A DNA stretch of 11,990 nucleotides from Pseudomonadota bacterium (GTDB lineage Bacteria > Pseudomonadota > Alphaproteobacteria > Sphingomonadales > Sphingomonadaceae), in contig JAEWKG010000084.1 of the NCBI GenBank assembly GCA_023386135.1, positions 1 to 11,990 on the forward strand, given 5' to 3'. The notes under the pieces are model-generated. The model was not told where the DNA came from. It saw nothing but the letters and a program-made list of their open reading frames with translations, and searched no databases. Positions 1 to 5,942 of this stretch are shown one piece after another (within the stretch, counting starts at the first letter, position 1; each line of letters opens with the position of its first letter). The translations under genes and the position numbers were made by a program.

Positions 1-299
1 GTCGGCTGGCCCTTGATCCACTCGGGGCCGAGCGGCTTGTAGGCGCTCGCTCCGGGGGCGACCTTGTCGCTCGAGGCATCGGCCTTGTCGTCCACCGCGC
101 CGGCAGCCTGCGCACCCAGCTTGTCGGCGGCGGGCGCCGCCTCGGTGGCAGCGGCGGGCTGGCTTGCGGCCGCGGCCGGCGCGGGGGCCGCTTGGGCGAA
201 CACAGCTTGCGGCGACAACGCCAGCAGCAGCGCTGCCCAAGCCCCCATCATTACACGGGGCGCGCTGAACAAACGGGCGGTCGATTTGCCGGGAATCAT
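1..299 (-). CDS. coxB: Probable cytochrome c oxidase subunit II (CoxB), N-terminal 99 residues only
   Basis: The gene starts at ATG 297-299 and runs off the left edge, so only 99 codons are visible. The product opens with a basic segment (MIPGKSTARLF), then a hydrophobic core at about residues 17-35 ending AVFA-Q, which looks like a signal peptide cleaved after A35. A long Ala/Pro-rich low-complexity linker follows (about 36-85), then the segment YKPLGPEWIKGQP. That layout (export signal, variable linker, then a conserved segment just before the first membrane helix) fits subunit II of aa3-type oxidase, which carries the CuA site and receives electrons from cytochrome c. The CuA ligands and membrane helices lie outside the window, so the identification rests on general resemblance to sphingomonad CoxB N-termini and on divergence from pyrE, a neighbour I recall for sphingomonad coxB. 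An unrelated exported protein is possible. Confidence 0.55.
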   Translation of the reverse strand, partial: MIPGKSTARLFSAPRVMMGAWAALLLALSPQAVFAQAAPAPAAAASQPAAATEAAPAADKLGAQAAGAVDDKADASSDKVAPGASAYKPLGPEWIKGQP

Positions 300-483
300 C
301 GGTGCGAAGCTTTCCGTCTTGCTTGTTATTATGCCTGGTTCCCCACCCCTCAATGCAGGCCGGAAACACCCCGCTGGATGGGGGTTTGGGCGGGCCTATA
401 CGCGCGCTTGCCCCATGCCTCAAGCGCTTCTAGGGAGATTTTTGACCGCCTTTCCCCGCCCCTTTCAAAGCTTCGGGCCACCG
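300..483. other. Divergent intergenic region between coxB and pyrE
   Basis: This 184-base spacer should hold promoters in both directions. The clearest AT-rich patch is at 326-333: read on minus it gives CATAAT (328-333), read on plus TATTAT (327-332). Each is one base from the -10 consensus, but neither has a convincing -35 at 16-18 bases. The minus version would give coxB a leader of about 20 bases. The plus version would give pyrE a leader of roughly 150 bases. An AGGGAGA at 432-438 lies ahead of an in-frame TTG (442) and would add 14 residues to PyrE. Its spacing is only three bases, and the PyrE family normally begins at the later ATG. No structured RNA was recognised. Confidence 0.4.
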
Positions 484-1065
484 ATGACCGACGAAGACGT
501 GCTGCACGAATTCCGCGCCTCCGAAGCTTTGCTCGAAGGGCACTTCCGCCTGTCGAGCGGGCGCCACAGCGGCCACTACCTGCAATGCGCGCGAGTCTTG
601 ATGAACCCGGAACGCGCCGACCTCCTTGCCCGCGCGCTGGCCGCCAGGCTCCCGCGCGAGCTGCGTGCCGAGATCGACGTGGTGGTGAGCCCGGCGATGG
701 GCGGCCTCATCATCGGGCACGAGATGGGCCGCGCGCTCAACAAGGATGCCATGTTCCTCGAGCGCCCCACCGGCACGTTTGAGCTGCGCCGCGGCTTCCG
801 CCTGGCGCCGGGCGCCAAAGTGCTGATGGTCGAGGACGTGGTCACCACCGGCCTCTCCAGCCGCGAGGCGATTGAGGCGGTCGCCCGCGAAGGCGGCGAG
901 GTGCTGGCCGAAGCGGCGCTGGTCGACCGTTCGAACGGGTCGGTCGATCTCGGCGTGCCGTTCTACCCGCTGATCGCCATCAACTTCCCCACTTATGCCG
1001 ACGATGAAGTCCCCGCCGATCTCGCGGCGATCCCCGTGACCAAGCCCGGGAGCCGCGCGGCTTGA
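484..1065 (+). CDS. pyrE: Orotate phosphoribosyltransferase
   Basis: This cytosolic 193-residue enzyme joins orotate to PRPP to make orotidine 5'-monophosphate in de novo pyrimidine synthesis. The PRPP-binding signature is clear at residues 113-123 (VLMVEDVVTTG). The N-terminal part carries LLEGHFRLSSGRHSGHYLQ, typical of the alphaproteobacterial/Thermus-type PyrE. A FLERPTGTFELRRGF stretch lies where the enterobacterial enzymes have a different, lysine-rich catalytic loop. The ATG at 484 was chosen because family members begin shortly before the 'DVL.EFR.SEALLEGHF' block. It lacks an obvious Shine-Dalgarno, and an in-frame TTG at 442 behind AGGGAGA is the main alternative. The stop overlaps the TTG start of pdxJ (TTGA), implying coupled translation. 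It is the first gene of the plus-strand run. Confidence 0.93.
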   Translation: MTDEDVLHEFRASEALLEGHFRLSSGRHSGHYLQCARVLMNPERADLLARALAARLPRELRAEIDVVVSPAMGGLIIGHEMGRALNKDAMFLERPTGTFELRRGFRLAPGAKVLMVEDVVTTGLSSREAIEAVAREGGEVLAEAALVDRSNGSVDLGVPFYPLIAINFPTYADDEVPADLAAIPVTKPGSRAA

Positions 1066-1790
1066 CGTCTCGCCTCCGTCTCGGCGTCAACATCGATCAC
1101 GTCGCCACCATCCGCAACGCGCGCGGCGGCGACCATCCCGATCCGGTGCGCGCGGCCGAGATCGTCGCGGCCTGCGGCGGCGACGGCATCACCGCGCACC
1201 TGCGCGAAGACCGCCGCCACATCCGCGATGCGGACCTCGCCCGCATCCAGGCGGCGACCGACCTGCCGCTCAATCTCGAAATGGCCGCGACCGACGAGAT
1301 GCTGGAGATCGCGCTCCGGCACAGTCCGCACGCGGCGTGCATCGTGCCGGAGCGGCGCGAGGAGCGCACCACCGAGGGCGGGCTCGACGCCGCCGGCCAG
1401 CACAACCGCCTCGCCCCGATCGTCGCGCGGCTGACCGACGCCGGCATCCGCGTCAGCCTGTTCATTGCGCCCGCGGAGCGGCAGATCGAAGCCGCGCTGC
1501 GTCTGAAGGCGCCGGTGGTCGAACTGCACACCGGCGAATACGCGCACGCCACGGGTGATCAGGTGGCAGTTCAATTGAGGCGCATCGCCGACATGGCGGC
1601 CCTCGCCGCCAAGAACGGCATCGAACCGCATGCCGGGCATGGGCTGACCTACGAAAACGTCCAGCCGATCGCCGCCATTCCGCAACTCGCCGAGCTCAAC
1701 ATCGGCCACTACCTCGTCGGCGAGGCGGTGTTCGTAGGGCTGGAAGCCGCGGTGCGCCGGATGCGCGACCTGATGGACGACGCGCGGTGA
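1062..1790 (+). CDS. pdxJ: Pyridoxine 5'-phosphate synthase
   Basis: This 242-residue TIM-barrel enzyme condenses 1-deoxyxylulose 5-phosphate with 3-amino-2-oxopropyl phosphate to form pyridoxine 5'-phosphate, the last ring-forming step of DXP-dependent vitamin B6 synthesis. Diagnostic blocks are all present: GVNIDHVATIRNARGG (8-23), GDGITAHLREDRRHI (40-54), NLEMA with Glu73, ELHTGEYA (154-161) and AGHGLTYENV with His193. His46, Glu73 and His193 match the positions of the family's catalytic residues. The length is usual for PdxJ. The start is TTG at 1062, whose TTGA includes the pyrE stop. No other start codon gives a complete N-terminal strand, so reinitiation from pyrE is likely. The gene is followed by the palindromic element at 1803-1946, the only real gap in the plus-strand run. 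Confidence 0.95.
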   Translation: MTSRLRLGVNIDHVATIRNARGGDHPDPVRAAEIVAACGGDGITAHLREDRRHIRDADLARIQAATDLPLNLEMAATDEMLEIALRHSPHAACIVPERREERTTEGGLDAAGQHNRLAPIVARLTDAGIRVSLFIAPAERQIEAALRLKAPVVELHTGEYAHATGDQVAVQLRRIADMAALAAKNGIEPHAGHGLTYENVQPIAAIPQLAELNIGHYLVGEAVFVGLEAAVRRMRDLMDDAR

Positions 1791-1802
1791 GCAACTTCCT
1801 TC

Positions 1803-1946
1803 GATCCTCCCTGTTCTGCGGAGCAGGATGGGGAGGTGGCGCGCGCCGCAAGGCGCGTGACGGAGGGGTCGTGCGGCGCTCGCTACCCCTCCACCACCGC
1901 CTGCGGCGGCGGTCCCCCTCCCCATTGCTGTGCAACGGGGAGGATC
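1803..1946. repeat. Palindromic intergenic repeat element (BIME/REP-like) with terminal inverted repeats
   Basis: The ends are inverted copies of each other: GATCCTCC at 1803-1810 and GGAGGATC at 1939-1946. Several stem-loops follow in a row. 1807-1836 is an imperfect CCTCCC...GGGGAGG stem. 1841-1858 pairs GCGCGCC with GGCGCGT (one G-T pair) around a GCAA tetraloop. 1862-1892 pairs GGAGGGGT with ACCCCTCC. 1896-1913 pairs ACCGCC with GGCGGT. 1917-1943 pairs CCTCCCCATTG with CAACGGGGAGG (one mismatch). Elements of this build (ggggaggtggc...tgacggagggg...cccctcc) are, from memory, dispersed between genes in sphingomonads; copy number cannot be checked here. It lies inside the pyrE-lepB operon and lacks coding potential. 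It could act as an RNA structure that attenuates, stabilises mRNA, or modulates acpS translation. Confidence 0.75.
1917..1943 (+). promoter_or_regulatory. Hairpin carrying the acpS Shine-Dalgarno sequence
   Basis: The last hairpin of the repeat element has an 11-bp stem with one mismatch and a five-base loop (1928-1932). Its 3' arm contains GGGGAGG (1937-1943), seven bases ahead of the GTG start of acpS. Its 5' arm CCTCCCC (1917-1923) pairs with every base of that ribosome-binding site. When folded, the site would be masked; when opened, it is a near-ideal Shine-Dalgarno. This decides the acpS start at 1951 over the in-frame GTG at 1930, which lies in the loop. Confidence 0.6.
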
Positions 1947-1950
1947 TTGC

Positions 1951-2352
1951 GTGATCATCGGCCTCGGCTCCGACCTCACCAACATGGACCGCATCGCCAA
2001 CTCGCTCGAGCGGTGGGGCGAGAAGTTCGAGGCGCGCTGCTTCACCGATGTCGAGCGGGCCAAGGCGGCGCGGCGGCCCTACACCCGCGTCGGCACGTTC
2101 GCGAAGCGGTGGGCGGCCAAGGAGGCCTATGCCAAGGCGGTTGGCACCGGCTTCAAGCGCGGCGTGTTCCACAAGGACATCGGCGTGGTGAACGCGCCGT
2201 CGGGTGCGCCGACCCTCGCGCTGACCGGCGGGGCCGCCTTGCGGCTTGCCGAAATCGTGCCGGAAGGCCATGAGGCGCGCATTCATCTGACCCTAACCGA
2301 CGACCATCCATGGGCGCAGGCCTTCGTCGTCATCGAGGCTCTCCCCCTTTGA
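1951..2352 (+). CDS. acpS: Holo-[acyl-carrier-protein] synthase
   Basis: This 133-residue enzyme transfers 4'-phosphopantetheine from CoA to the serine of acyl carrier protein, activating fatty-acid synthesis in the cytosol. The N-terminus MIIGLGSDL carries the Mg2+-binding Asp8, and FAKRWAAKEAYAKAVGTG (50-67) carries Glu58; both are family hallmarks. The C-terminus ends in the expected beta strands (HLTLTDDHPWAQAFVVIE). The start is GTG at 1951, supported by GGGGAGG seven bases upstream and by the family's MIIGxGxD opening. That Shine-Dalgarno belongs to the repeat element and can be masked in a hairpin, so AcpS may be translated less than its neighbours. The stop overlaps a TTG start for lepB. 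The acpS-lepB pair is a common alphaproteobacterial arrangement. Confidence 0.94.
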   Translation: MIIGLGSDLTNMDRIANSLERWGEKFEARCFTDVERAKAARRPYTRVGTFAKRWAAKEAYAKAVGTGFKRGVFHKDIGVVNAPSGAPTLALTGGAALRLAEIVPEGHEARIHLTLTDDHPWAQAFVVIEALPL

Positions 2353-3230
2353 ACACCTTAAGCGAAGCCCACCCCGTGAGCGAACCCGACAAGAAGAAAG
2401 CCGAGAAGGTCAATTGGCTCGCCGAGCTGCGCGGCCTGGCGCTGATGCTGCTGGCGGTGCTGGCGTTCCACAGCCTGGTCGCCAAGCCGTTCTACATTCC
2501 ATCGACCTCGATGGTCCCCAACCTGATGGTCGGCGACCGGCTGGTGGTGTCGAAGTACCCCTTCGGCTGGAGCTGGGTCTCGGCAAGCTTCCACGTCCTC
2601 CCGCGCAGCAGCGGCCGCGTGTGGCCGGCGACGCCGCAATACGGCGACATCGTCATCGCCGTGCCGCCCGACCGCGACGAGGATTACATCAAGCGCGTGA
2701 TCGGCCTTCCCGGGGATCGAATCGCGGTGGTCAACGGCCAGGTGATCCTCAACGGCAAGCCAGTGCCCCAGAAGGTCGAGCCCGACATCCGCATCCCGGT
2801 CGATGCGCAAGTGTGCGAAGGCCGCCCGTGCCTCGAATACTGGGACAATTATCGCCAGCGCGGCGCCGACGGGAAGGATTACTACCAGGTCCCCGCGCTG
2901 CGCGAGACGCTGCCGAACGGGGCCACTTACCTGATCGTCGACACCGAGAACCAGATGCTGGACAACTATCCGGAGACGGTGGTCCCGAAGGATCACGTAT
3001 TCCTGATGGGTGACAACCGCGACCATTCCGCCGACAGCCGCGCGGAGACCTGGGAGCGCGGGCTTGGCGGTCCGGTGCCCCTCGCCAACGTCGGCGGCCG
3101 GGCGGAGTTCATCACCTTCTCGCTCGACGGGACGACGACCTGGAACCCGGCGACGTGGTGGAGCTCGCTGCGCGGCGGCCGTGCGTGGACCACCCTGCGC
3201 CCGCCGCTCGCAACCAGCGGGACGCGATGA
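2349..3230 (+). CDS. lepB: Signal peptidase I
   Basis: This inner-membrane serine protease of about 293 residues removes signal peptides from exported preproteins at the periplasmic face. One membrane helix (about 28-46, LRGLALMLLAVLAFHSLVA) is followed by box B, FYIPSTSMVPNL, with nucleophile Ser54. YGDIV (box C) precedes YIKRVIGLPGD (box D), with general base Lys115. MGDNRDHSADSR is box E. Two cysteines, C156 and C161, lie in the extracytoplasmic domain and may form a disulfide. The start is uncertain. TTG at 2349 overlaps the acpS stop (TTGA) and has GAGG ten bases upstream. GTG at 2376 would give a product nine residues shorter (MSEPDKKKAEK) without a good ribosome-binding site. In many alphaproteobacteria rnc and era follow lepB; here an AI-2E permease does. 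Confidence 0.93.
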   Translation: MNTLSEAHPVSEPDKKKAEKVNWLAELRGLALMLLAVLAFHSLVAKPFYIPSTSMVPNLMVGDRLVVSKYPFGWSWVSASFHVLPRSSGRVWPATPQYGDIVIAVPPDRDEDYIKRVIGLPGDRIAVVNGQVILNGKPVPQKVEPDIRIPVDAQVCEGRPCLEYWDNYRQRGADGKDYYQVPALRETLPNGATYLIVDTENQMLDNYPETVVPKDHVFLMGDNRDHSADSRAETWERGLGGPVPLANVGGRAEFITFSLDGTTTWNPATWWSSLRGGRAWTTLRPPLATSGTR

Positions 3231-4315
3231 CCGATCCGGAAGTCGCCGCGGATCCGATCGAGGGCACGGGTCCGGTCGGCCCGAGTCCCACCCATATCGA
3301 GAGCCCCGAGCTCCGCCGCGAGGCCAACCGCGCGCTGATCTGGGGTCTGGTGATCGGCCTGCTGGTGCTGGCGATCTACCTGTCGCAATCGCTGCTCGTC
3401 GTGTTCGGCGCGCTGGTGCTCGCGTGCATGCTCGACGGCGGCGCGCGCCTGCTCGGCCGTTGGGTGCCACTCGGACGTGGCTGGCGGGTGATGATCGTGC
3501 TGGTCGTCGCGGTCGCCTTCATCACCTGGCTGGTGCAGTTCGCCGGCGCGCAGATCGCCGCGCAGGCCGCCGAATTCCCGGCGCTCATCACCACGCAACT
3601 CGGCCGCCTGGTCGCCTTCCTGCGTTCCAAGGGCCTCGATATCGGGCAGGACGACCTGCAGAACCTCGCCGCCCAGGCGATGAGCGGCGTCGGTACGTTG
3701 GGCCGCGTCGTCGGCGGATTCCTGGGCGCGGTCACCACCGCGGTGCTGATGCTGACGATCGGCATCTACCTCGCGGTCGATCCGCGGCCGTACGAGCGCG
3801 GCCTGTCGTGGATGATCGCCGAGCGGCACCGCGCGCATGTCGCCGACACGCTCGACCACATGGCCTACAACCTGCGGCGTCTTCTCGCCGGGCGCCTGCT
3901 CGGCATGGTCGCGGAAGGGTTCTTCACCTGGGGCCTGCTGTCGCTGATCGGGGTGCCGATGGCTGCGCTGCTCGGCCTCATCACCGGCATCCTCGCGTTC
4001 ATTCCCAACATCGGCGCGCTGACGGCGGGCATCCTCATGACGCTGGTCGGCTTCTCCGGCGGCACCGAGATGGGGCTGTGGACGATCGCCTCGTACTTCT
4101 TCATCCAGACCTTCGACGGCTACGTGCTGGTGCCGCTGATCGCCAAGAAGACGGTCGACCTCGCGCCGGCGCTGGTGCTCGGCTTCCAGCTTATCATGGG
4201 GGTGCTGTTCGGGGTGCTGGGGCTGACGTTCGCCGACCCTATGCTGGCGATGATCAAGACCGCGCTCGAACGCCGCGCACACCGCATCCATAGCGAAGGG
4301 ACGGCGTGGGGCTGA
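3227..4315 (+). CDS. AI-2E family transporter (PerM/YdiK-type permease)
   Basis: This 362-residue polytopic inner-membrane protein belongs to the AI-2E transporter family (PF01594). The family includes proteins linked to autoinducer-2 export and Na+/H+ antiport, but most members have no proven substrate. The N-terminal 35 residues are hydrophilic. Hydrophobic segments lie at about 36-69 (two helices), 87-105, 162-184, 223-277 (several) and 282-340. Family landmarks visible are the short PRPYERG motif (187-192) after the fourth helix and FIPNIGALTAG (258-268) in the conserved C-terminal core. ATG at 3227 overlaps the lepB stop (ATGA). The in-frame ORF extends upstream to 3155, but that part lies wholly inside lepB. 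The stop overlaps the next ATG (TGATG). Transport of AI-2 here is unsupported: no lsr or luxS genes are visible. Confidence 0.88.
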   Translation: MTDPEVAADPIEGTGPVGPSPTHIESPELRREANRALIWGLVIGLLVLAIYLSQSLLVVFGALVLACMLDGGARLLGRWVPLGRGWRVMIVLVVAVAFITWLVQFAGAQIAAQAAEFPALITTQLGRLVAFLRSKGLDIGQDDLQNLAAQAMSGVGTLGRVVGGFLGAVTTAVLMLTIGIYLAVDPRPYERGLSWMIAERHRAHVADTLDHMAYNLRRLLAGRLLGMVAEGFFTWGLLSLIGVPMAALLGLITGILAFIPNIGALTAGILMTLVGFSGGTEMGLWTIASYFFIQTFDGYVLVPLIAKKTVDLAPALVLGFQLIMGVLFGVLGLTFADPMLAMIKTALERRAHRIHSEGTAWG

Positions 4316-5475
4316 TGGCGCGCAAGTTCCTGTATGCGGTCGCGTTCGTGATCTTTTTGGTTCTGGCGGGCGCGATCGCGCTCAACATCTGGTCGAAGCA
4401 AGCGACCGAGCTGGCGTTCGTGCCGCGCGGTGAGTTCGTCTCGCAGCCCGCGCTCGACAGCAACGCCTATGCCGATCCCGCGATGTGGTACTCGCGCCCG
4501 GGGATGGGCGCCGCCGATCCGGCGCGTTACGTGCCGCAAGAGGCGACCTCGTCCGCAACTCCGGCGACGCCGAGCGCCACGCCAGCCGATCCCGGCTTTG
4601 CGGTCTTCTTCGTCCATCCGACCAGCTATCTCCAGCCCGCGATCGGCGCCGATGCGCCGTGGAACGCCCCGCTCGGCGACAAGGATGCCGAGGCCCGCGC
4701 GCGCCTGTTTTTGCGCGGCATGGCGAGCCCGTTCTCCGGCGCGGCCGAGATCTGGGCGCCGAAGTATCGCCAGGCGGTGTTCGGCGCCTTCCTGACGGAC
4801 AAGCCCGAAGCGAACCAGGCACTCGACCTTGCCTATCGCGACGTCGCGCAGGCGTTCGACTTCTTCGTCGCCACCGCGCGCAAGGACGAACCGATCGTGC
4901 TCGCCGGGCACAGCCAGGGCGCGTTGATGGTGCTGCGGCTGCTGCGCGAGAAAGTGATCGGCACCCCGCTCGAGAAGCGGGTGGCGATGGTCTATCCGAT
5001 CGGCTGGCCGATTTCGGTCGAGCATGACTTGCCCGCGCTCGGCCTGCCGGCCTGCGCAACCCCTGAGCAAGCTGGGTGCATCGTCACCTGGTCGAGCTTC
5101 GCCGAGCCCGCCGACCCGAGTCAGGTGTTCGAGCGTTTCACTGCGACGCCTGGTTTCGACGGCCAGCCGCGCGGCGATGGCGCGATCGTCTGCACCAATC
5201 CGATCACAGGCACCCTCAACGGAACCGCGACGGCGGAGGAGAACCTCGGCACGCTCAAACCCGCGAGCGACTTTTCCAGCGGCGAGCTGGTTAAGGGAGT
5301 CGTGCCCGCGCGGTGCGATACGAAGACCGGGCTGGTGATGATTGGCGATCCGCCCGACCTCGGCCCCGGCGTGCTGCCGGGCAACAACTACCACGTCTAC
5401 GACATCCCGCTGTTCTGGGCGAACCTCAGGGCGGATGTCACCCGGCGGCTCGCGGCGTGGAACAAGGCGCACTGA
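4315..5475 (+). CDS. DUF3089 family alpha/beta-hydrolase-like protein, membrane anchored
   Basis: This 386-residue protein has one N-terminal hydrophobic segment (about 4-26, a signal anchor or uncleaved signal) and then a periplasmic domain of the DUF3089 family. The fold is alpha/beta-hydrolase-like: IVLAGHSQGALMVLRLL places a candidate nucleophile Ser200 in a G-x-S-x-G elbow. NYHVYDIPLFW near the C-terminus offers His360 as a candidate catalytic base, and HPTSYL begins at His101. A Pro/Ala/Thr-rich stretch (about 75-95) separates anchor and domain. The substrate is unknown; a lipase, esterase or peptidase role is only possible. ATG at 4315 was chosen because MARKFLY gives a clean signal anchor. 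GTG at 4306 is in frame and closer to AAGGGA (4296-4301), so three extra residues are possible. TGATG overlap with the permease gene suggests linked expression. Confidence 0.85.
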   Translation: MARKFLYAVAFVIFLVLAGAIALNIWSKQATELAFVPRGEFVSQPALDSNAYADPAMWYSRPGMGAADPARYVPQEATSSATPATPSATPADPGFAVFFVHPTSYLQPAIGADAPWNAPLGDKDAEARARLFLRGMASPFSGAAEIWAPKYRQAVFGAFLTDKPEANQALDLAYRDVAQAFDFFVATARKDEPIVLAGHSQGALMVLRLLREKVIGTPLEKRVAMVYPIGWPISVEHDLPALGLPACATPEQAGCIVTWSSFAEPADPSQVFERFTATPGFDGQPRGDGAIVCTNPITGTLNGTATAEENLGTLKPASDFSSGELVKGVVPARCDTKTGLVMIGDPPDLGPGVLPGNNYHVYDIPLFWANLRADVTRRLAAWNKAH

Positions 5476-5942
5476 TCACCACTCAGGCGGGCGAGTTTGC
5501 AGGCGCCCTGCCCGACGGCGGCGTTCTGCTTGCGCTCGACCTCGGCACGCAGACTATCGGCACCGCGCTGTGCGATGCCGGCTGGCGTTTCGCCAGTGCC
5601 GACAAGACCCTGCCGCGCGGCAAGTTCGGGCGCGACCGCGAGGTGCTCGCGGCGCTGGTGGCGGCGCGCACGGTGTGTGGGATTGTCATCGGCCTGCCGC
5701 GCAACATGGACGGCAGCGAAGGCCCCCGCGCGCAGGCGAGCCGCGCCTACGCCCGGAACCTGTCTGCCGGGCTCGGTTTGCCGATCCTGCTGTGGGACGA
5801 ACGCTGGTCGACGGCCAGCGCGACACGCGCGCTGATCGAGCAGGACATGAGCCGCGCGAAGCGCAAGGAGCGGATCGACGCCCACGCCGCCGCGGTGATC
5901 CTCCAGGGCGCCATCGACGCGCTGTCCGGAGCCGCGTTCTAG
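5457..5942 (+). CDS. ruvX: Putative pre-16S rRNA nuclease / Holliday junction resolvase-like (RuvX/YqgF)
   Basis: This RNase-H-fold protein of about 161 residues is implicated in 5' maturation of 16S rRNA; it was earlier predicted to be a Holliday junction resolvase. It shows LLALDLGTQTIGTALCD (24-40) with acidic Asp28, GIVIGLPRNMDGSEGP (75-90), LLWDERWSTASA with Glu115, and KRKERIDAHAAAVIL with Asp141, the three acidic residues expected of the active site. The start is unsettled. GTG at 5457 gives MEQGALITTQAGEF and overlaps the upstream gene by 19 bases. CTG at 5472, overlapping that gene's TGA, would give ITTQAGEF, which resembles N-termini I recall from related RuvX proteins. There is no strong Shine-Dalgarno. 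The stop TAG is shared tail to tail with ribB on the other strand. Confidence 0.9.
   Translation: MEQGALITTQAGEFAGALPDGGVLLALDLGTQTIGTALCDAGWRFASADKTLPRGKFGRDREVLAALVAARTVCGIVIGLPRNMDGSEGPRAQASRAYARNLSAGLGLPILLWDERWSTASATRALIEQDMSRAKRKERIDAHAAAVILQGAIDALSGAAF

Noticed and set aside
305..475. Perfect 9-bp inverted repeat CGAAGCTTT (305-313) / AAAGCTTCG (467-475) flanking the coxB-pyrE spacer
   Set aside because: Too short and too far apart (over 150 bases) to exclude chance, with no matching target duplication or other mobile-element sign. Conservation in relatives would be needed.
192..782. Plus-strand open frame overlapping the coxB-pyrE spacer and pyrE
   Set aside because: It is out of frame with the conserved pyrE, has Arg/Pro-rich antigenic-noise composition, and no ribosome-binding site or domain.
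993..2063. Long open frame antisense to pdxJ and the repeat element
   Set aside because: It is a GC-driven shadow of pdxJ: low-complexity Arg/Ala/Gly composition, no recognisable domain, and pdxJ on the other strand is fully conserved.
3227..4315. AI-2 quorum-sensing transporter (TqsA) as a specific function
   Set aside because: Only family membership can be seen. There is no luxS or lsr context in the window, and many family members have unrelated or unknown substrates.
2358..5472. Long minus-strand open frames opposite lepB, the permease and the DUF3089 gene (2358-3470, 2993-4291, 4120-5472)
   Set aside because: All lie opposite genes with intact family motifs. Their products are rich in Arg, His, Asp and Gln repeats typical of antisense frames in GC-rich DNA.
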